This document shows positions 8,508-15,583 of a stretch of 64,000 nt of DNA, piece by piece. The notes below the pieces were generated by a model that ran no database searches, was not told the origin of the DNA, and saw only the letters and a program-made list of their open reading frames with translations. The stretch lies in NCBI RefSeq assembly GCF_035825295.1, contig NZ_JAYMGI010000002.1, positions 2,272,001 through 2,336,000 on the forward strand, given 5' to 3'. This DNA comes from Actinacidiphila sp. DG2A-62 (lineage in GTDB: Bacteria > Actinomycetota > Actinomycetes > Streptomycetales > Streptomycetaceae). Made by a program: the position numbers and the translations under genes. Positions within the stretch are counted from its first letter, which is position 1, and the number at the start of each line of letters is the position of its first letter.

Positions 8508-9137
8508 ATGAAGTTGTGGCCCCTGCCCCGCCGTACGGAAACCTCATCGCCACCCGGTTCGAGCGGCTGGAGCACGGGGTTCGGATCGAGGTGCACGACA
8601 CCGCCGACACCAGGCCCGAGCCGCGCCGGGCATCGGCGGAGGAGGAATCCGGACGCGGCCTGGAACTGGTGGAAGCGCGGGCCGGTGCCGTCCGTCCGCA
8701 CCTGGGCCGTCTCGACCACCAGCGGTGAGGTCGTCCGCGGCTACCTGCCCTGGTGGGCCGAGGACGACCCGAGCAGGACCGGCGTCCGCCTCGACCGGCT
8801 GCACCATGAACTGGCCGGCATCCTCCACCAGGCCGACCGGGGCGGCCTGCTCCTCCCGGTGGCCGCGGGGGCCGACCCGGCGCAGGTCTCGGGCGTGCTC
8901 GTCGTCACCATCGACTGCATCCCCTTCACCGAGGCCGGCGACCCCGACCTTCCGGTGGTCAACGTCCAGGTCGTGGACGACTGGTGGATCAAGGACCTCG
9001 ACCCCACGGGCGTCACCGACCTCGGCCGGCGACTACAAGCCCTGGGTGACCGGCTGACCGGTGCCGTCGCACCGGAACTCGCCGCCGCCCGCGCGGACTG
9101 GGCGGCACGCCACCGCCCGCACGGCCCGACCGGATGA
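8508..9137 (+). pseudogene. DUF6907 family protein, 5' end disrupted
   Basis: From about 8698 to 9110 the frame encodes a DUF6907 protein of unknown function: RTWAVSTTSGEVVRGYLPWW, the conserved DLPVVNVQVVDDWWIKDLDP, and an ALGDRLTGAVAPELAAARADW tail. The upstream part of the same frame (from ATG 8508) is not DUF6907 but out-of-frame reading of the HATPase remnant, so the natural start is lost. DUF6907 proteins are common small cytoplasmic proteins in Streptomyces, often next to XRE regulators and HATPases, which agrees with the neighbours here. Whether the hybrid frame is translated is unclear; alternative in-frame starts inside the domain are poor. Confidence 0.6.
8516..8728 (+). pseudogene. 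Remnant of RsbW-like ATP-binding (HATPase) protein
   Basis: The frame reads NLIATRFERLEHGVRIEVHD, then SGRGLELVEA. This is the C-terminal half of a Streptomyces anti-sigma-type HATPase: the strand after the N-box, then the GRGL box. Both ends are missing. The N-box region that should precede it is absent, and after LVEAR the reading leaves the family and stops. Downstream the next frame carries a DUF6907 domain, so two genes that often sit close together have been joined through a deletion. A fragment this short cannot fold as a kinase domain. Confidence 0.6.
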
Positions 9138-9217
9138 GCTGCCCCGTGCCGGCCTCGCCTCCCCGAGGGCCGGTGCGGGGCACGGCGTCCCGCCATTTCC
9201 CGGCTTCGCGGCACCGC

Positions 9218-9724
9218 TCACGCGGGTGTTTCGCCGTCGGCGGGGCGCGGCTGGGCCCCGGCGGCGGTCGGGAAGGTGAGGGCCGCGGAGATGGTGTGGG
9301 CCTGGATGACGGGGCCGTGCTGGGTGCCGCCGGTAATCGAGTTGTGGACCTCGTTGTGGACGGCCGGTGGTGCGGCGGCGGCGGTCAGGGGCTCCACCTC
9401 GGCGAGGAGTGCGCGGAGTCGGTCCGCCGCTTCGGGGTCGGACCTGAGCACGCGGCGGAGCCGGGCGCGCCACTCCGCCTCGATGTCGGCGGCGGCCTCC
9501 GCGTCGGCCTGCTGCCGGGCGGCCGTCAACTCGTCGCGGGCCGCGTCGAGTTCGCCGGCGACGGCGGCCGCCTCGGCGTCCGGCTCGGCGTCCGGGTCAG
9601 CGCCGCCGCGGCGCGCGAAGTATCCGGCGACCCGGTCCCGTACCTGCGCCCAGGCCTCCGAGACCATCGCGCCCACGAGCGTCGTCGCCCCCGACGAGGC
9701 CAGAGCCGCCAACTCCGCGTCCAC
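9218..9724 (-). CDS. Hypothetical protein with C-terminal RHIM-like (BASS-type) motif
   Basis: A 168-residue protein read from GTG 9724, which follows GGGGGAGG. It starts with a small-residue-rich amphipathic or membrane-active helix (LAALASSGATTLVGAMVSEA) and an arginine-rich segment, continues with an Ala/Glu/Asp-rich helical region with coiled-coil character, and ends in HNEVHNSITGGTQHGPVIQ followed by AHTISAALTF. The ending has the N-x-x-G-G-x-x-x-G-P-V-I-Q-A-x-x-I pattern that I recall for actinobacterial amyloid-signalling (BASS) motifs, which normally couple a Bell-type cell-death effector to an NLR-type receptor. No receptor gene is adjacent. No enzyme domain is visible. The function is unknown; the assignment is by motif pattern only. 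Confidence 0.65.
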   Translation of the reverse strand: MDAELAALASSGATTLVGAMVSEAWAQVRDRVAGYFARRGGADPDAEPDAEAAAVAGELDAARDELTAARQQADAEAAADIEAEWRARLRRVLRSDPEAADRLRALLAEVEPLTAAAAPPAVHNEVHNSITGGTQHGPVIQAHTISAALTFPTAAGAQPRPADGETPA

Positions 9725-9908
9725 CGCGCCCTCCCCCACCGCTCGACGCACCGTGACGACGCCACGACGCCGACTCCACCGTAAGGACCCGGCCCCCGCG
9801 GCGGTACCACGCCTGCCTCGCGGCCCGGTTCCGCCGCTGCCGGGGCATCCGCCGGGGTGGTACCTCTGGGGCGACGAGGGACGGACATGCCTGCAGGAGG
9901 CGAGCGCG

Positions 9909-10379
9909 ATGACGGAGATCGCGGCCGCGGTCGTCGTGGACCGCGGGCGGGTGCTGTTGGTGCGGCGGCGGGTCGCCGAGGGGGTGTTGTCGTGGCAGTT
10001 CCCTGCGGGGGCGGTCGAGGAGGGGGAATCGGCCGGGGCCGCGGCCGTGCGGGAGGCGTGGGAGGAGACCGGACTGCGGGTCAGGGTGCTGCGGACGCTC
10101 GGGGAGCGCGTCCATCCGGCCACCGGGCGGCTGATCGCGTACGTCGCCTGCGCGGTCGACGCGGACACCGGCCACGCGGCGGACGCGGCTGCCGTAGGGG
10201 GCCCGGTGGGCGCGACGCACTCCGTGCCCGGCGCCGACGCGGCGCACGGCGCGTACGTCGCCGATCCCGAGGAACTCGCGGAGCTGGCCTGGTGCGCGCG
10301 CGGCGAGATCCCGCGCTACGTCCCCTACGGCCTGCACGCCCCGGTCCAGGCGTACCTGGACGGCGCCCTCACCGAATGA
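9909..10379 (+). CDS. NUDIX hydrolase
   Basis: A 156-residue NUDIX-fold pyrophosphohydrolase. The Nudix box is complete: G-x5-E-x7-REAWEETG, starting at GAVEEGESAG, with the REUxEE metal-binding glutamates present. The N-terminal strand IAAAVVVDRGRVLLVRRR is typical of small MutT/ADP-ribose-pyrophosphatase-like members acting on nucleoside diphosphate derivatives. A roughly 25-residue Ala/Gly/Asp-rich insertion (after CAVDADTG) sits between the box and the C-terminal helix and is unusual for the family. The ATG at 9909 follows AGGAGG at 7 bp. The substrate is not predictable. Confidence 0.9.
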   Translation: MTEIAAAVVVDRGRVLLVRRRVAEGVLSWQFPAGAVEEGESAGAAAVREAWEETGLRVRVLRTLGERVHPATGRLIAYVACAVDADTGHAADAAAVGGPVGATHSVPGADAAHGAYVADPEELAELAWCARGEIPRYVPYGLHAPVQAYLDGALTE

Positions 10380-10382
10380 CCT

Positions 10383-10401
10383 CGGCCCGTAGCGCGGGCC
10401 G
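10383..10401. terminator. Hairpin between convergent NUDIX and SDR genes
   Basis: CGGCCCG and CGGGCCG pair over 7 bp around a 5-nt loop, just after the NUDIX stop codon. Confidence 0.5.
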
Positions 10402-10447
10402 CGTCCGGCACCGCGTCCGGCACCGCAGCCGGGCCCGGCCCGGCCCG

Positions 10448-11176
10448 TCACCAGGGCACCGTCTTGCCCCAGCGGTCCAGGTACGCCAGGCCGGCCGCGC
10501 CGCGCCGGGAGAGGATGACGTCGGCCAGCAGCGGCGCCGATTCCTCGATCGTGTAAGGGGCGTCCGAGCCGCCGAGGTCGGTGCGGATCCAGCCGGGCGC
10601 CAGAAGGAGCAGGCCGCGCGCGGTGTGCGACTGGCGGGCGGCGAAGCTGCGCATGAAGGTGTTCAGGGCGGCCTTGCTGCCCCGGTAGACCTCGCGGCCG
10701 CCGGCGGTGTTGTTCGCGACGCTGCCCTGCCCCGAGGACATCGCGCCGATGACGCCGGCCGGCGCGACGAGGTCCTCCAGCGCCTCGATCACCCGCATCG
10801 GGCTGAGCGCGTTGGTGACCATCACGTCGACGAAGTCGGCCACCGGGACCGCGCCGATGGGCGTCCGCTCGTTGTTGGTGACGCCGGCGTTGACGAAGAG
10901 CAGGTCGAGCGGGCGGCCCCCGAGGCGCCCGGCGAGGCGTTCGCGCAGCGGCGGGAGGTGGCCGGGCTCGTTGATGTCGAGGTGTTCGACGGTCACGTGG
11001 CCGCCGGAGCGGTCCGCGAGGTCGTGCAGCGGCGTACGGGCGGCGGTGTCGCGAACGGTGCCGACGACGTCCCACCCCCGGTCGAGGAATTCGGCCGCGA
11101 GCGCGTGGCCGAGGCCGCGCGAGGCCCCCACGAGGAGCGCGGTCGGTCGGTCCTGCGGTGTGTCGGTCGACGGCAT
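10448..11176 (-). CDS. Short-chain dehydrogenase/reductase (SDR)
   Basis: A 242-residue classical SDR. It shows the nucleotide-binding GASRGLG motif, the DINEPG acidic segment, the NAGV structural motif and the catalytic YRGSK, with a serine upstream in GAMSSGQGS. It should reduce or oxidise a small carbonyl/alcohol with NAD(P)H. The ATG at 11176 follows GGAGG. The gene is divergent from the Lrp-type regulator at 11310, with 133 bp between the two starts, so it may be a target of that regulator. The substrate is unknown. Confidence 0.9.
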   Translation of the reverse strand: MPSTDTPQDRPTALLVGASRGLGHALAAEFLDRGWDVVGTVRDTAARTPLHDLADRSGGHVTVEHLDINEPGHLPPLRERLAGRLGGRPLDLLFVNAGVTNNERTPIGAVPVADFVDVMVTNALSPMRVIEALEDLVAPAGVIGAMSSGQGSVANNTAGGREVYRGSKAALNTFMRSFAARQSHTARGLLLLAPGWIRTDLGGSDAPYTIEESAPLLADVILSRRGAAGLAYLDRWGKTVPW

Positions 11177-11309
11177 GGCGCGACGCCTCCGTTTCGGTTC
11201 GGTGGTCCGGGCGGACGCCTTCGGTGGTCCGACCAGGCGCCTGTGGCAAGTCTTCCGCCCATGTGCTCCGACAGGCGAGCTGGAGCGGGCGAAACGTAGG
11301 ATCGCGGCC

Positions 11310-12362
11310 ATGGACCGCCCCTCCGTGTTCGAATCCGCGACGATCGACCCCGACGACGTACGGATCATCCGCGCGCTGCAGATCGCGCCCCGCGCGTCCT
11401 TCGCGTCGGTCGCGGCCGTGCTGGGCCTGACCGAGGGCACGGTCAACCGGCGGTACCGGCGGCTGCGCGCGGACGGCGTGGTGCGGGTGGCCGGCGTGGT
11501 CAACCCGGGGGCGCTGGGGCAGAGCCGCTGGCTGGTCCGGCTGCGCTGCCGGCCGGGCAGCGTCGGGCCGATCGCCGACGCGCTGGCCCGGCGCGAGGAC
11601 GTCAACTGGGTCGCGGTCTCGGCGGCGGGCTGCGAGATCACCTGCGCGACGCAGTCGCGGACCCCCGAGCAGCGCGAGGACCTGCTGGAGCAGCGGCTGC
11701 CGCGGACCGGCGCGGTCATCGACATCGACGCGGCGGCCATGCTGCGGCAGTTCCTCGGCGGTCGCGGGCACTACTGGGCCGCGCTGCACGGCACGCTCAC
11801 CCGGGCGCAGGAGGCGGCGCTGGGCAGCGACGGGCCGCCGTTCACCGAGGCGCCGGTCGTCGCGCGCGAGCCGATGACCCTGACGCCGCAGGACGAGCGG
11901 CTGCTACGGGCCCTCGCCGCGGACGGCCGCGCCAGCCTGGTGGACCTGGCCGCGGCGGCGGGGCTCACCCCGGGACGGGTCGCCCGGCGGCTGGACACGC
12001 TGCTGGAGCGCCGCGTGGTGACGGTCGACGTCGAGATCGCCGCGGCGGCGCTGGGCTACCGCACCCGCGCCAACCTCTGGCTGCGGGTGCACCCCTCGGC
12101 GGTCAAGAGCGTGGGCCGCACCCTCGCGCAGTCGCCGGAGACCGCCTTCGTGGCGGCCGTCTCCGGCCCGAGCAACCTGCACGCCGTCGTCCACTGCCGG
12201 GACCTGGACGAGCTGTTCGAGGTCACCACCGACCGGATCGGCGCGCTGCCCGGCCTGGAGGGCATGGAGGTCTCCCCCGTCCTGCGCCACGTCAAGCAGG
12301 CCGGCACCCACCTGTCAGGCGACCGCCTGGTGGAACCGGCGGCGGCGCGCACCGGCCGCTGA
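11310..12362 (+). CDS. Tandem-domain Lrp/AsnC family transcriptional regulator
   Basis: A 350-residue protein made of two full Lrp/AsnC units in one chain, about twice the usual length. The first unit has an HTH near residues 10-60 (DDVRIIRALQIAPRASFASV) and a RAM-like sensor region. The second begins at about residue 190 (LTPQDERLLRALAADGRASL) with its own HTH and a RAM domain. Such fused regulators are common in actinomycetes and bind DNA as pseudo-dimers. ATG 11310 has GTAGGA upstream. It is divergent from the SDR at 10448-11176, its most obvious target. No ligand can be assigned. Confidence 0.9.
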   Translation: MDRPSVFESATIDPDDVRIIRALQIAPRASFASVAAVLGLTEGTVNRRYRRLRADGVVRVAGVVNPGALGQSRWLVRLRCRPGSVGPIADALARREDVNWVAVSAAGCEITCATQSRTPEQREDLLEQRLPRTGAVIDIDAAAMLRQFLGGRGHYWAALHGTLTRAQEAALGSDGPPFTEAPVVAREPMTLTPQDERLLRALAADGRASLVDLAAAAGLTPGRVARRLDTLLERRVVTVDVEIAAAALGYRTRANLWLRVHPSAVKSVGRTLAQSPETAFVAAVSGPSNLHAVVHCRDLDELFEVTTDRIGALPGLEGMEVSPVLRHVKQAGTHLSGDRLVEPAAARTGR

Positions 12363-12383
12363 CGCGGAGGGCATCCCGCCCGG

Positions 12384-12463
12384 GGAGCGCGGGGAGCGCG
12401 GAGCACACCGCGTCGGGAGCACGCCGCACCGGGAGCACGCCGCCCGGGGAGCACGCCGCGCGC
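12384..12463. repeat. Degenerate short repeats between convergent genes
   Basis: The spacer 12363-12565 is made largely of imperfect copies of GGGAGCACGCCGC and GGGGAGCGC. No gene or clear hairpin was recognised. Confidence 0.5.
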
Positions 12464-12565
12464 CGGAGAGACCGCCCGAGCCGCCGGGGGCGGGCGCGGA
12501 CCGGCGGGGGCGGGGAGGGACCGGCGAAGGCGGGCGTCCGGCGGCCTGCCCGGCCGGCACACAGG

Positions 12566-13018
12566 TCACGCGCGGGCCAGGGCGACCGCGAAGAGCGCGA
12601 AGGCGAGCACGATGACGGCCACCCGGACGTAGTGGAAGCGGTCCCACCGGCCGACCTGCTGCTTCCAGTCCGCGGGCGCGCCCTCGCGCGACCACGTCGC
12701 CACCCGCGCGTTGATCGGCACCAGCACCAGGAGCGACATCACCACGCTCGCCACGAGCAGCGCCACGCCCGCCGTGACGGCCGCCGCGCCCGCGTCGCCC
12801 CACGCCACCGCGGCCCACCCCCCGCCCAGCACGACCGAGCCGACGTACCAGAACGGCATGACCCGGCCGAGCACCCGCGCGCCGTCGCTGCGGGCGCCGA
12901 TCCCCCCGTCCTCGGGCAGCCGGTCGAGGATCGGGTTGACGAACACCGCCACCGCGAACTCCACCCCCACCATCATTCCGACGACCACCACGGTGACGAC
13001 GGACAGCGTGTCGCGCAT
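12566..13018 (-). CDS. DUF1772 (anthrone oxygenase-like) membrane protein
   Basis: A 150-residue protein with four predicted membrane segments (VVVVGMMVGVEFAVAVFV; GSVVLGGGWAAVAW; GVALLVASVVMSLLVLV; VAVIVLAFALFAVALA). The sequence VNPILDRLP after TM1 and the P-x-N-x-R motif after TM3 (VPINARV), followed by W-x-x-FH, match DUF1772, a family named after polyketide anthrone oxygenases but mostly of unknown role in bacteria. ATG 13018 follows GGAGG. It is divergent from a TetR gene; the 104-bp spacer holds three copies of one operator, so it is very probably repressed by that TetR protein. It may detoxify or modify the TetR ligand. Confidence 0.87.
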   Translation of the reverse strand: MRDTLSVVTVVVVGMMVGVEFAVAVFVNPILDRLPEDGGIGARSDGARVLGRVMPFWYVGSVVLGGGWAAVAWGDAGAAAVTAGVALLVASVVMSLLVLVPINARVATWSREGAPADWKQQVGRWDRFHYVRVAVIVLAFALFAVALARA

Positions 13019-13048
13019 GACTGCCTCCAAGTCCTTGCCGCACTCGGA

Positions 13049-13114
13049 TCTAGCGGCGCTAGATTCTGATGCGATGCTAACCATAGCGGCGCTGGATTGT
13101 CTAGCGATGCTAGG
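13049..13114. promoter_or_regulatory. Three TetR operators in the DUF1772-TetR spacer
   Basis: A perfect palindrome TCTAGCGGCGCTAGA lies at 13049-13063, with imperfect copies CATAGCGGCGCTGGA at 13082-13096 and TCTAGCGATGCTAGG at 13100-13114. All three fit TCTAGCGnnGCTAGA. They fill the region where both divergent promoters must lie and end 8 bp before the tetR start. Confidence 0.85.
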
Positions 13115-13122
13115 ATCGCATC

Positions 13123-13695
13123 ATGTCGGTACAGGAGCGCAAGGAACGCGAGCGGGCCAGCCGCCACCAGCTGATCGTGTCCACGGCACGCGAACTCGCC
13201 GAGACGCAGGGCTGGGACGCCGTGACCACGCGGCGGCTCGCCGAGCAGATCGAGTACAGCCAGCCGGTGCTGTACAGCCACTTCAAGGGCAAGCGCGAGA
13301 TCGTCGGCGCGGTGGCGCTGGAGGGGTTCGCCGAGTTGGCGCGGGCGCTGCGCGCCGCTGTGCCGAAGGGGCCGTCCGACCGGGCGGCGGTGACCGCGCT
13401 GGCCACCGCCTACGTCGACTTCGCCGCGCGCAACCCCGCGCTGTACGAGGCGATGTTCAGCCTCGACAGCGGCCTGCTCTTCGCCCACGAGGAGACGCCC
13501 GAGCCGCTGCGCGCGGGGTTCCAGGCCCTGACGGACACGCTCGCGCCGCACGCCGGCGCCGACGACGCCGGGGTGTTCGTCGAGACGTTCTGGGCGGCGC
13601 TGCACGGGCTGGTCACCCTGGCCCGCGCGGGCCGCGTGCCGCCCGCGCAGACCGGGCAACGCCTCGACCTGCTGGTGGACCGCTTCGTCCGGTGA
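13123..13695 (+). CDS. TetR family transcriptional regulator
   Basis: A 190-residue TetR/AcrR repressor. The HTH region (VTTRRLAEQIEYSQPVLYSH, followed by FKGKREIV) is canonical, and the C-terminal domain carries the TetR_C_33-like WAALHGLVTL signature. The ATG at 13123 is followed closely by basic residues. The spacer to the divergent DUF1772 gene contains three matching operator palindromes, so it is likely autoregulatory and controls DUF1772. The ligand is unknown. Confidence 0.92.
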   Translation: MSVQERKERERASRHQLIVSTARELAETQGWDAVTTRRLAEQIEYSQPVLYSHFKGKREIVGAVALEGFAELARALRAAVPKGPSDRAAVTALATAYVDFAARNPALYEAMFSLDSGLLFAHEETPEPLRAGFQALTDTLAPHAGADDAGVFVETFWAALHGLVTLARAGRVPPAQTGQRLDLLVDRFVR

Positions 13696-13710
13696 GCGGA
13701 GGGCCGCGGG

Positions 13711-13797
13711 CGGCCGGCGGGGAGCGGGCAGCCGGCGGGAGTGAGCGGCCGGCGAGGAGCGGGCAACCGGCGGGAGCGAGCGGCCGGCGAGGGTGGG
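13711..13797. repeat. 35-bp tandem repeat, 2.5 copies
   Basis: Copies at 13711-13745 and 13746-13780 differ at a few positions, and a partial third follows. The array fills the spacer between two convergent tetR genes. Confidence 0.75.
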
Positions 13798-13828
13798 GCC
13801 GGGGGGTGCGGCGGGGCGGCCGGTGCGG

Positions 13829-14623
13829 CTACCCGCCCGCGGTCAGCAGGGCCGCCAAGCGGTCGGCCAGGTCCGCGTCGAGGGGCTGCGGGACGGCCAG
13901 CAGCCGGTACCACAGGACGCCGAAGAGGACGTCGGCCGCGAAGCCGGCGGTGAGCGTGGCCGGCAGGTCGCCGCGGCGCTCGGCGCGCTCCACGAGGACG
14001 GCGACGGCGGCCCGGCGCCGCTCCAGGAACTCGGCGCGGAAGCGGGCGCCGAAGGCGGGGTCGAGCTGCGCCTCCACCATCAGCGCGCGCAGTAGCTCCG
14101 CGACCTGCGGCGCGCGGGCCAGCGTGAAGCTGTCGTCGAGCGTACGGCGCAGGTCCGCGGCCCAACTGCCCTCGTCCGGCAGCGGGATGTGCACGTCGGC
14201 CTTACGGGCCAGGGCCTCCATGATGACGTCGCCCTTGGACGGCCACCAGCGGTAGATCGTCTGCTTGCCGACCCCGGCGCGCTGGGCGATCTTCTCGATC
14301 GAGACGGCGGCGTAGCCGTGCTCGACGACGAGTTCGGCGGCGGCCAGCAGGATCGCGTCGCGGCTGTCCTCGCTGCGCCGCCGGCCGGGCCTGCGCCGCT
14401 CGGGGGCGGAGCCGGTCGCGCCCGCGGGGGCGTCTCCGCCTGCCTCGGCGTCCGCGCCGATCCGGGAGCCCACGCCGGCCGCGATGCCTGCGGCGTCTGC
14501 GGCGCCACCGCCGGGACCGCCGTCCGGGCCGGCACCGGCGTCCGCGTCAGCGCCGGCATCCGGGCCGGCACCGGCGTCCGCGCCGGCACGGGCGCCCCTG
14601 GCCGCATCCGTCTCCGTGTCCAT
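13829..14623 (-). CDS. TetR/AcrR family regulator with Ala/Gly/Asp-rich N-terminal extension
   Basis: A 264-residue TetR protein. The HTH is at about residues 85-130 (AAVSIEKIAQRAGVGKQTIY, then RWWPSKG), and the C-terminal half (VAELLRALMVEAQLDPAF; DVLFGVLWYRLL) is the TetR_C_16-like ligand domain. Residues 1-75 are an unusual low-complexity stretch of Ala, Gly, Asp and Pro ending in ERRRPGRRRSEDSR, where most homologues begin. Translation could therefore start later, but no internal ATG/GTG with a ribosome-binding site is obvious. It is divergent from the SDR at 14747, with related CCGATTCCGA-type boxes between them, and probably represses that gene. Confidence 0.85.
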   Translation of the reverse strand: MDTETDAARGARAGADAGAGPDAGADADAGAGPDGGPGGGAADAAGIAAGVGSRIGADAEAGGDAPAGATGSAPERRRPGRRRSEDSRDAILLAAAELVVEHGYAAVSIEKIAQRAGVGKQTIYRWWPSKGDVIMEALARKADVHIPLPDEGSWAADLRRTLDDSFTLARAPQVAELLRALMVEAQLDPAFGARFRAEFLERRRAAVAVLVERAERRGDLPATLTAGFAADVLFGVLWYRLLAVPQPLDADLADRLAALLTAGG

Positions 14624-14636
14624 GACCCCGCATGAT

Positions 14637-14733
14637 ACCGATTCCGAGACGGACCGTTGCGATTTGCCGGAACGGGCCGGGCCGGCGTAGGCTCGGCGAC
14701 GAACCGAATAACGAACCGAACCGTTCCGATTCG
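14637..14733. promoter_or_regulatory. Candidate TetR operator region, tetR-SDR spacer
   Basis: The spacer contains CCGATTCCGAGACGG (14637-14651) and, nearer the SDR, ACCGAACCGTTCCGATTCG (about 14715-14733), an imperfect inverted repeat with the shared CCGATTC box. The region is less GC-rich than its flanks. The placement between divergent genes supports an operator; the exact borders are uncertain. Confidence 0.45.
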
Positions 14734-14746
14734 TAGGAGCTTCGTC

Positions 14747-15466
14747 ATGGAGACGACCCGGACCACACTCGTCGTCGGCGGCACGTCGGGCATCGGCCTG
14801 GCCACCGCGCGGCAGCTCGCGGCCGGCGGCCAGGCCGTGCACGTCGCCGGGCGGGACCCCGGGAGGGTCGCCGCGATCGCCGACACGGCGCCCGAGCTGG
14901 TCGCGCACCGCGTGGACGGCAACGACGCGGCGGCCGTCGCCGCGCTCGCCGCACAACTGGCGCCGCTGGACGCGCTGGTGATCACCCTCTCCGGCTCCGA
15001 GGGCGTCGGCGCGCTCGCCGACCTGGACCTCGCGGCGCTGCGCCGGGCCTTCGAGGCGAAGTTCTGGCCGACGCTGACCGTGCTGCAGGCGGCCCTGCCG
15101 CACCTGGCGGAGCAGGCGTCGATCACCCTCGTCGGCGCGATCAGCGCGCACGCCGCGATGCCCGGCACCGCAGGGATCGGCGCGCTCAACGCCGCCGTCG
15201 AGTCCCTCGTCCGCCCGCTGGCCGTCGAGCTCGCCCCGCGCCGGGTGAACGCCGTCTCCCCCGGCCTGGTCGACACCCCCTGGTGGAGCGGGATACCGGA
15301 GGAGACCCGCACCGCCTACTTCACCGCGGCCGCGGCCGGCCTGCCGGTGCGCCACGTGTCCACGCCGGACGAGATCGCCGCGGCGGTCGCCCTGCTCGCG
15401 ACCAACACCTCGACCACCGGGACGATCCTCGAAGTCGACGGCGGCGCCCGCTTCGTCCAGCTCTGA
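14747..15466 (+). CDS. SDR family protein lacking the YxxxK catalytic pair
   Basis: A 239-residue SDR-fold protein. The dinucleotide motif GGTSGIG is intact and the C-terminus (ILEVDGGARF) is typical. The region that should hold the catalytic YxxxK reads GIGALNAAVESL: tyrosine is replaced by isoleucine and lysine by asparagine, and NAG is replaced by TLSG. It therefore belongs to a divergent SDR subgroup with a different mechanism or a non-catalytic role. ATG 14747 follows TAGGAG. It is divergent from the long TetR gene at 13829-14623, the likely regulator. Confidence 0.85.
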   Translation: METTRTTLVVGGTSGIGLATARQLAAGGQAVHVAGRDPGRVAAIADTAPELVAHRVDGNDAAAVAALAAQLAPLDALVITLSGSEGVGALADLDLAALRRAFEAKFWPTLTVLQAALPHLAEQASITLVGAISAHAAMPGTAGIGALNAAVESLVRPLAVELAPRRVNAVSPGLVDTPWWSGIPEETRTAYFTAAAAGLPVRHVSTPDEIAAAVALLATNTSTTGTILEVDGGARFVQL

Positions 15467-15537
15467 CCCACGCTCCGACCCACGACGGTCCCGCGTGGCC
15501 CGCGTCCCCCGGGCCCGGGGGCCGGGGGCCGGAACCG

Positions 15538-15573
15538 GGCCCCGGGCCTGACCCCGAGCCCCGGCCCGGGGCC
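15538..15573. terminator. Hairpin between convergent SDR and MDR genes
   Basis: A perfect 11-bp stem (GGCCCCGGGCC with GGCCCGGGGCC) and a 14-nt loop, 70 bp after the SDR stop and 10 bp after the opposite gene's stop. Confidence 0.65.
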
Positions 15574-15583
15574 GCCTTCGTGT

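Noticed and set aside
7657..8511. Plus-strand open frame beginning after AGGAGG in the 26-bp repeats
   Set aside because: It has a good ribosome-binding site by chance of the repeat, but it runs opposite the conserved HTH/PLD gene and encodes no recognisable domain.
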